Source: Bombardia bombarda
Taxonomy: Eukaryota; Ascomycota; Sordariomycetes; Sordariales; Lasiosphaeriaceae
Direction: 5' to 3'
DNA length: 64,000 nt
Assembly: GCA_030512295.1 (NCBI GenBank)
Contig: JAULSR010000011.1
Coordinates: 434,001 to 498,000, forward strand
Positions 57,263 to 64,000 of the stretch are shown in pieces. How positions within the stretch are numbered: the stretch's first letter is position 1; each line of letters begins with the position of its first letter. The notes under the pieces are model-generated. The model ran no database searches, had not been told where the DNA came from, and was given only the letters and a program-made list of their open reading frames with translations. The translations under genes were made by a program, and so were the position numbers.

Positions 57263-58234
57263 GGTCAATATAAGTACAAAATGTGAACTGTGTTATTCTT
57301 TAACAAAGTGATCACTCGGGGGTATACACAAAAAATGAGGGTGGTGGTCAAAAGGTGAAGAAGCCATTTCAGGTGTAAAAAATGGAGCCTAACCGCTTCA
57401 CGTCGTGATTTTGGTGTGGGGTACGTACCTCAGCTTGCTCAAGCTATTAGATAGGTGGTAGCAAATGCCATGATGCACTTCCTATTGCAATGGCACAAAG
57501 TTGTTCTAAGGAGCAGCATCAGGAATATGTGTTTTAATCTCAGCGCAAAATGCTAAAATGCTAAAATCCTTCCCAAGTCTCAAAGACGGTGTATTTGACC
57601 GATCTATTAGGCAGCAATGGAAGTTGCATGATTTTGTGAACTCGGGCCTTGCATTACAAGGGGACATTGGCGTACAGCAATTGGATGACAGATGGTTCTT
57701 TCGGTCAGCGATGTGAGGTTTTGTAGACTTGTTGAATCCTGTAAAAAATACGACACGCAATGCGGATTAAAAAGACTCTCTTTGGTCCACAAACCGACTT
57801 GAAATGGCCACCCAACCATGGCATCGTGAATCCGCGAATTTGTGTTTTCAGAGGTGACTCACCCCGTTTCACTCGCCATCCTTTAGCGTATTTAGCTCTT
57901 TGCGATTGGCAGATTGCTCCGTCTGGCGCAGTCCCTTGCAGCCAGACCCGGGACAGGGCCCACAACACCATGGACCAACAAAGAGTCGGGGGTCGGCAGG
58001 TCGGTGAGCCAAGTACCGAACCACCGGTTCCCGACGACATCTCTTGAGTGCCGACCAGACTGGGTATGTCTTTTCAACCGTGTACTTTTAGATAAATAGG
58101 CCAACATGAACCGTCGACTTGCCCAGCATGAATTCATCTTCATCATCCTCTTCACCATCATCTCCACTGTCCTCTTCACCAAATATCTCAACACACTCCA
58201 ATTCACCCAATCTTCAGTCATCAACACAACCACC
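57263..58234. other. Divergent promoter region, no supported gene
   Basis: AT-rich with A- and T-runs near 57340-57400. From 58130 the sequence is CT-rich, the likely leader of the nitroreductase gene. Confidence 0.45.
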
Positions 58235-59109
58235 ATGTCTTCCTCCACCGTCATTCCGAAGCTCACTCTGAGCGCGGCCTTCAAGAATCGGCGAACAGTC
58301 TATGCTCTGTCAGATGTTATGACTGTTCCCGACTCTAAGATCCAAGAGATTCTTCATGATGCCCTTCTCCACACTCCCAGCGCTTTCAATTGCCAAGAAA
58401 GCAGGTTGGTGCTGCTCGTCAAAGACGAGCACAAGAAGTACTGGGATCTCGCATACAAGGCCGTAAAGCCGACTGTTCCTGAACAACTTTTCGAGAAGTT
58501 GTACGAACCACGCATCAAGATGTTCCGCGCAGCCTATGGAACAGTAGGTTTCTCTTCCCTAGTTTCTCAGATGGAAAGAAGGGCAATACTCAAGACTGAC
58601 CGCGACATAGATTCTGTTCTATTCCGACCCCGCCCCGTTGAGCGCCCAGGCAGCCAAGTGGCCTATCATCGCAGACAAGTTCCCTCCATGTAAGCGCATT
58701 ATTCCTCCATCTATACCAGATACCATTGGTGCGTTCTTCAGTGTCAGTTCGGTTTCTAATCCAAATGCGAATTAATAGGGAGCGATCATGCGAGTGGGAT
58801 GCTTCAGTATGCCAGTAAGTCTTGTTGATTCTACTCCCCCCTCCCCCCCCAAAAAAAAAAGCTTCAATAATAATTCAGCAACAAAACTAACCCGTCATGA
58901 CAGTTTGGACCCTGCTCTCAGCAGAGGGTCTCGGATGCAGCCTTCAGCATTACAACCCAAGATTGAACGCTGACATTTCCAAAGAGTGGAATGTGCCCAC
59001 CGATTGGGACTTGAAGGCAGAGATGGTGTTTGGAGCGCCAGAGGGGCCAGCTCGGGAGAAGACGTTTGAGCCAGTTGAGAACCATAGGCTCTTTGTCCAC
59101 GGTGCCTGA
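58235..59109 (+). CDS. Fungal nitroreductase-family FMN oxidoreductase (Hbn1/Frm2-like)
   Basis: Four exons: 58235-58543, 58611-58689, 58779-58814 and 58904-59109; 209 aa. Joins: YGT-ILFYSDPAPL, FPP-W-SDHASGMLQYA, then I-WTLLSAEGLG. Motifs of the family: KNRRTVYALSD (FMN phosphate contact), LLHTPSAFNCQESRLVLLV, DEHKKYWDLAY, GMLQYAIWTLLSAEGLGCSL, QHYNPRLN and GAPEGPAREKTFEPVENH. Yeast Hbn1/Frm2 relatives reduce quinones or nitro compounds with NAD(P)H and are linked to stress and fatty-acid responses. The frame is open upstream to an ATG at 58106, but that extension is a CT-rich leader read as Ile/Phe/Thr; normal family length supports 58235. Intron 3 contains a C8-A10 homopolymer pair. Confidence 0.87.
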
Positions 59110-59466
59110 GTGGGGGAAACATACGAGGTTGGGGCAGATAGATAGATAGATGCGAACGTTGTTATGCCATCAAATAAAAGAGCAACGCATGGTCTTGATT
59201 GCCTCAACTTACACAGCATCTGTGTTACAAGCACCAGTGCATGGGCCCCTTGGCATCGAACGGGAAGAAAGGCCAGGATGCCCCTGACGCAAGAGCTCAA
59301 GCTCCCGAGCTTGCCCCACATCTACGTCATCGCCCAACCTCAACCCCTCAAGGCTCCTTGCTCTTCAACGAGACAGGAAGAGGCCCAGTCACCTTCAAAA
59401 CACTCCAAATCACACATGAGCGAAAACTAGTCCAACGTCAAACTACCAATACCATACACGATAACA

Positions 59467-60920
59467 ATGGCAGAGATCGCAGCAGGAGCTCTTGTCGCTG
59501 AGCAAGTCGTGGCGACAGGCCTCGAAGCTGGCGCCGCAGTCGCCGTCGCAACCCCAACACCCCCCATCAAGGTCTCTCTATCACAGCTTGGGACAGCTCT
59601 GGCAGACGATGCATCGTGAGCCATCCCTCCTCCATCAACTCGCCAATCCTCCCCCACCGACTCATACCCCAGAGCTGACCACCAACATTAACACCAACCA
59701 GTCTCGCCCTCGCCCGCTCCAGCCACACCGTAACCGTAATCGGCAACAGGGCCTACATCTTCGGCGGCGAGCACGCAGACGGCCAGCTCTGCTCGACCGA
59801 CGTGCACGCCATCTCCCTCCCCGCAGCAACGAGCTCCAAATCCACAACCACCGACTACGCCTGCTACCCCGTCTTCCCCCTCCGCGACGTCAAGACCGGG
59901 ACCACCCTCGCCCCCGCCCCGCGGACCCGGCACGCCGCCTGCGCCCGCGGCAAGTACATGCTCATCCACGGCGGCTGCGACCAATCCGGCCAGCCCCTCC
60001 AGGACGAAGACAACTGCATCTGGCTCTGGGACTCGGAGAGCCTCATCTGGGCCAAGCTGCGCGGCGAGACCACCCAGATCGGCACCGGGCCCATGGCGCC
60101 GCGCTTCGGCCACCACATCTTTTGCGACGAGACGCAGGACCTGCTCGTGCTCTATGGCGGCCACTCCACTGAGACAGAAACAGAAACAGAAACAGAAACA
60201 GAAACAGAAACAGAAACCGAGACCTGGCTCTACGACTTCCACTCCTTCGTCTGGACCACCCTCCCCCGCGGCCCCGCGCCCGCCCTCGCCGCCGCCATGA
60301 CCGACTCGACCCTCTACCTCATCTCCCACGAGACCAACCACCCCTCTTCTTCTTCTACTACTACTACTACTTCAAAAGAACTCTCAGGCACAATCCACCG
60401 CCTCCCGCTGCACCACTCCACCACCTCCCGCGAGAAACCGCACGCCCTCACCTGGCACACCACCACCTTCCCCGTCTCCCCGTTGACCCCCAACCCCGCC
60501 CCGCGCGCCGGCGGCACCCTCGTCCCGCTCACCACCGGCATGGGCCGCAACTACCTTGTCTACATGTTCGGCACCGACGAAAATAACATCCCGCACTACT
60601 CCGATATCTGGGCGCTGCAGCTGCCGACGCACGGGTTCAGCGCCGCGGCGGCGAAAGACGCCATCCGCGACAAGCTGCCGCTGGCGGGATTGAAGTCTGG
60701 CGCGCTGACGTGGGGCGAGGTGGAGGTTGTGCCGACGGAGCAGAGCGAGCAGGGCGGGAAGGTGCATCCGGGCCCGAGGGGCTTGTTTGGGGCTGCGTCG
60801 TGTTTGGAGGGGAAAGGGGTGGTGTTGTGGGGCGGGGTGAATGCGAGGGGGGAGAGGGAGGGGGACGGATGGTTGGTCAGGGTTGCTTATGGGTATGCTG
60901 ATGAGGATCGGTGGGAGTAG
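59467..60920 (+). CDS. Kelch-repeat protein with a polymorphic Glu-Thr tract
   Basis: Two exons: 59467-59615 and 59702-60920; 455 aa. Intron GTGAGC...ACCAG; the join reads ADDAS-LALARSSHTVTVIG. Kelch blades are visible: RAYIFGGEHADGQLCSTDVH, RTRHAACARGKYMLIHGG, RFGHHIFCDETQDLLVLYGG, AGGTLVPLTTG...YLVYMFG, RGLFGAASCLEGKGVVLWGG. In one blade, repeated GAAACA units (60168-60215) encode an ET repeat. No signal peptide. It is probably a cytosolic interaction protein with a beta propeller; its partner is unknown. Confidence 0.85.
60168..60215 (+). repeat. Coding GAAACA hexanucleotide microsatellite
   Basis: About eight GAAACA units encoding alternating Glu-Thr inside a Kelch blade loop. Confidence 0.85.
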
Positions 60921-61359
60921 GGGTGGGTTTGTGATGGGGTGTTTTGGGCTGAGGATAAATGACGACTGGCTGGTGACTGGTGGGTGCGATTGGTATGTGA
61001 TGGAACGTTGTTTTGTATTATTAGGTGTTCGGGATTCGTTCTTGTACGGTTGTGATGGGTTATTGCCGTTTGGGGACAGTCGGTTGGGGATTAAAAATTA
61101 CGAGGTGTTCACGCGTTGGGATAGGTGAATAGGGAGGGGTAACACGAATAATCACTGGTACGGGATATATCATGGTGTTCACATGATGGCGTGAGTGAAG
61201 CCTCAAATTGGGGGTATATTATCTCGTTGTCAAAACAACAACGCCTCTCTCAAACGGGTATACTTTTCCACCATTAATTACCTACTTAACTTCCAGTCCC
61301 CGATATCGTCACCATTACTGAAATTCGTAAAATCCTTTCCCTGCCCTTCCTGTCATAGC

Positions 61360-63284
61360 TCAGATGACCATACCCTTCACCTGCTTACGCTTATTCACGT
61401 CGATGTCTTTCCACATCCACACCGAGGCAAACGAAAGCACGTGCAGAGCCGTCGCCGCAATGAGCATATATCTCTGCGACTCACCGTACGACTGGGCGAT
61501 GGCGTGCCTGGTGGGCGACCCAACGGGATATGCCAGCTGTTCGGTGATCGACGCGTAGATGTTCGGCAGGTCGGCCAGCGACTCGGCTGGCAAATTCACG
61601 GCAAGACGCTGGGGGAAGGTGCTGGTCCAGATGGCCGAGGCGACCGTGGATCCGATCGCACCGCCCACGCTGGAGAACATGGCCTCGATCGCAAGCACGA
61701 CGGCAATGTTCTGGTGGGTCGTGGCAGCCATGACAGCCATTTGCTCGGTGATGACCAGGGCGCCACCGGCGACGGCGATGAAGACTTGGCACATGACAAT
61801 GTAGCCGATGTTGACATCGGGTTGGCGGAAGTTAATCATGAGGCCGATGCCCAGAGCCGTGAGGGGGACGCCGAACCAAAGCGCGATCCACCTGAACCTG
61901 CCGGTCAGTCGGACGAAATAGCCGACGACGAAGGAGAAAAGGCACGAGCCCATCGTGTACGTGTATGAGACGTAGCTCGCCTCAGTCACCGTCAGGCCGT
62001 TGACGACCAAGAGGAACGAGTAAAAGTAGCCGTCCCAGATGTAGAAAGAGACGAAGATGATAGCGGCAAGCAAGCAGGCACCGAGGACGGTGCGATCCAC
62101 AAGTAGCTTGTAGGGGATGAAGGTCTTGGGAGCATACATCTCCCAAAAGACAAACGCAATGCAGAGGAGGCCACCGATGATGAGGAAGCAGATAATGATG
62201 GGGGCCTTCCACAGCAGGGTCTGGTAAGAGTAGATGCTGAAGGCCAGCAGGAAGAGGGCAAGACCGGTGGCAATGAGAAGGACGCCGAAGATATCGAACT
62301 CGATCGCGTAGTACTTGAGCGACTGGGCAAACGTCCGGTTGCTCTCACGCTTGGGGATGAGACCGGCCTCGTGCGCCTTGCGGTAGTTGACGTAGAAGAG
62401 CCAGATAAGTGGCGAGCAGATAAAAGGTGTGATGATGGAAAACGCGCCATAGCCCCATCTCCAGCCTGGGCCGTTCAAGAAACCCGTGGCAATGGGGCCA
62501 CCGATCCATGTCGTGATGAGATAAGGCGACGACGCGAAAGCAAACATCAGAGATCTGTTGCGCAGGGAGGAGGTATCGGCAATGAAGACGCCCATGACGT
62601 AGGTAAGGCCATTGTATCTGAAGAACTGGTGTTAGTCTATCGCGGCGTTATCCAAGGGGACACTATTCGTGTTTCAAATGGAATGCGCACGTACCCGACC
62701 CAGTAGAACACCTGACCAGCGGCGTACGACTTGACGCCGTCACAGGCTGCCATGGTGATGAGACCAATGACAAGACAGAACAGCATCAAGCAGAAACCTT
62801 GGGGACGTCCCCAAATATCGATAATCTTGGCCAGCGGCAGCTTGAAGAGACCACCAATCAAACTGGACAAGATGCCCACGACTGGTGTAAGGGAGTGCGA
62901 GTAGAAGGAGCTGGTGACGAATGGTAGCAAGCTATTGGACATGCTCTGTTGCATGGCGTCGACGAAGTAGATGAACCAGATACTGCATTAGTGTTGTTAG
63001 CCCAGTAGTCAGATAGGGGGGAGGGCCGGGTAGACAGTGTAATGGAGGGCAACATACGCGATGTAAGCACCATACAAATGCTGCTTGGTCCAGACCAGGG
63101 TCATGGCCTCGATGTCCCGAACACCGGCTTGAGCATCTTCCGAGATTGCGTCGCTATCGCTTACATCGGCGGCAGTGTCATGAACAGCGGCATCCTTGTC
63201 GTTGGAGGTCTTCTCCCCAATATCTTCGGTGCTGACGGTGGGCGCCTCGGGCCGCAACCAGAGGATGTTGAACTTGGAAGACAT
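61360..63284 (-). CDS. Major facilitator siderophore-iron transporter (Sit/Mir type)
   Basis: Three exons: 63284-63058, 62982-62695 and 62617-61360; 590 aa. Introns GTATGT...ATGCAG and GTACGT...CTTCAG restore AYIA-IWFIYFVDAM and YWVG-YNGLTYVMG. An acidic cytosolic N-terminus (about 55 residues) precedes about 14 membrane helices. Family marks: IWFIYFVDAMQQSMSNSLLP, KLPLAKIIDIWGRPQGFCLM, FYWVGYNGLTYVMGVFIADT, NRSLMFAFASSPYLITTWIG, GPGWRWGYGAFSIITPF, MGSCLFSFVVGYFVRLTGRF and the end GESQRYMLIAATAL. These proteins import ferri-siderophores with protons across the plasma membrane. Two SreA-type GATA boxes lie about 600 bp upstream, which agrees with iron repression. Confidence 0.9.
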
Positions 63285-63880
63285 TGGAATGCGGGGACAA
63301 GCTGGAGTGGTGGGATCAAGACAGGCGGCCTATCCAATGCGTTGTCCCCAATGAGCTGAATGGATGGAGAGAGGAAAAGATCTTGTCGGGACACAGAAAA
63401 GACGGAGGATTTGAGTTTGACGGGGCGAGGAGATCAACCTTTATCAGATGGGCGGGCATTTCCTTTCCCGGGAACCCACCGTCCCATTGCAGCAGGTGCT
63501 ACTGACCTGTCGGTGGAACCTGAGCGAGAAAAATCGGGCCACTGGCATGCATCCCGCAGTCTTGGAGGGCTCCCGATGGAACGCTGAGCTCCATCACAAG
63601 GGCACCTCGCAGGGATGGGCCCGGGTATCCGCGAGTGGACAAGGACAATTGAAAGATTTGGACGGATGGGTCCCTGAGGCGATATCATCGGGAGAAGGAA
63701 CGAGTTTGTGCAACCCTCCACGGATCAAGCGCATGCTGCAAGCTTTCCCGAACAAACCCTGGATTATAGGTGGTAGATCCAATCATGGAGTGTAAGCCCC
63801 GCATTAATTGGCCCGATTTGTGTTTATGACCGAAGAGGCTGGTCCTTGAGGATGGTCATGTGGAGAAGGTGAGAAATTTT

Positions 63881-63902
63881 TTATCAGATCATCTTATCTG
63901 AT
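63881..63902 (-). promoter_or_regulatory. Pair of SreA-type GATA boxes (ATCWGATAA)
   Basis: Reverse-strand ATCTGATAA (63889-63881) and ATCAGATAA (63902-63894) both match the extended ATCWGATAA site used by the fungal iron repressor SreA/Sre. A further GATAA follows at 63904 on the + strand. They are oriented towards the siderophore transporter starting at 63284. Confidence 0.65.
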
Positions 63903-64000
63903 TGATAAAAGTCCTTGGCGATGTGATGGGGGGCCCGCTCTAAGCGCACAAAGAACCCCGACCCACTTGCACACCCACAAACTGCACCAACATCGAACTA

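Noticed and set aside
58106..58234. N-terminal membrane anchor on the nitroreductase
   Set aside because: The extension is a CT-rich leader translated as Ile/Phe/Thr; family members begin near 58235.
59492..60341. His/Arg/Pro-rich frames on both strands over the Kelch gene
   Set aside because: Shadows of the Kelch exon; the spliced Kelch frame has clear blade motifs.
1..64000. CRISPR arrays, operons, ribosome binding sites, riboswitches
   Set aside because: The sequence is eukaryotic nuclear DNA with spliceosomal introns; no array of regularly spaced repeats is present.

Overview
The window reads as nuclear DNA of a filamentous ascomycete (Pezizomycotina, most likely Sordariomycetes). The evidence is 50-80 nt spliceosomal introns with GCTAAC-like branch sites, pyrimidine-rich leaders, and families typical of that group: HsbA, Pth11-like rhodopsin-domain proteins, NRPS-like A-T-R enzymes, HET, NACHT-ankyrin and NACHT-WD40 STAND proteins, fungal BTB, DUF3435 recombinase and Sit/Mir siderophore transporters. 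The species cannot be told from the sequence. Exon borders below were read by eye from reading frame, splice consensus and family knowledge; no search was run.

Layout. 0.5-2.2 kb: MARVEL membrane protein with an in-frame TAG before a long Ser/Pro-rich tail. 3.1-4.1 kb: secreted HsbA-like protein. 4.5-5.6 kb: unknown gene. 7.0-8.5 kb: secreted tyrosinase/catechol oxidase with two GC-AG introns. 9.0-15.8 kb: an unknown reverse-strand gene, an unknown globular protein (family X, member A) and a NACHT-ankyrin STAND protein. 16.6 kb: tRNA-Gln. 18.0-19.4 kb: Pth11-like rhodopsin-domain protein. 21.1-24.5 kb: NRPS-like A-T-R reductase. 25.3-27.2 kb: large membrane protein with a -1 frameshift. 28.2 kb: tRNA-Ser. 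28.9-30.5 kb: small unknown genes. 31.9-43.8 kb: ankyrin-like subtilase with an intact catalytic triad, family X member B, and a divergent NACHT-WD40 STAND protein. 44.7-45.6 kb: second MARVEL-type protein. 46.6-54.8 kb: accessory, partly decayed DNA with a kinase-like gene head-to-head with a PD-(D/E)XK-nuclease-like gene, a dead BTB gene and a dead DUF3435 (Starship-captain-type) recombinase. 54.9-57.3 kb: HET-domain gene with a frameshift. 58.2-63.3 kb: nitroreductase, Kelch protein and siderophore transporter with two SreA-type GATA boxes upstream.

How the genes may work together. The window is rich in families used in fungal allorecognition, innate-immune and conflict systems: two STAND sensors, HET, ankyrin-subtilase, kinase/nuclease pair and BTB. 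The main new observation is that two diverged copies of one unrecognised protein family (A and B) each lie about 1 kb from a STAND gene, and B also lies next to the subtilase. This suggests an effector/sensor or substrate/protease arrangement, analogous in layout (not shown to be homologous) to known fungal effector-NLR and gasdermin-subtilase pairs. Stop codons in the BTB and DUF3435 genes, and possibly the MARVEL gene, fit CpA-to-TpA changes as in RIP. Several -1 shifts lie at short homopolymers and may be assembly errors.
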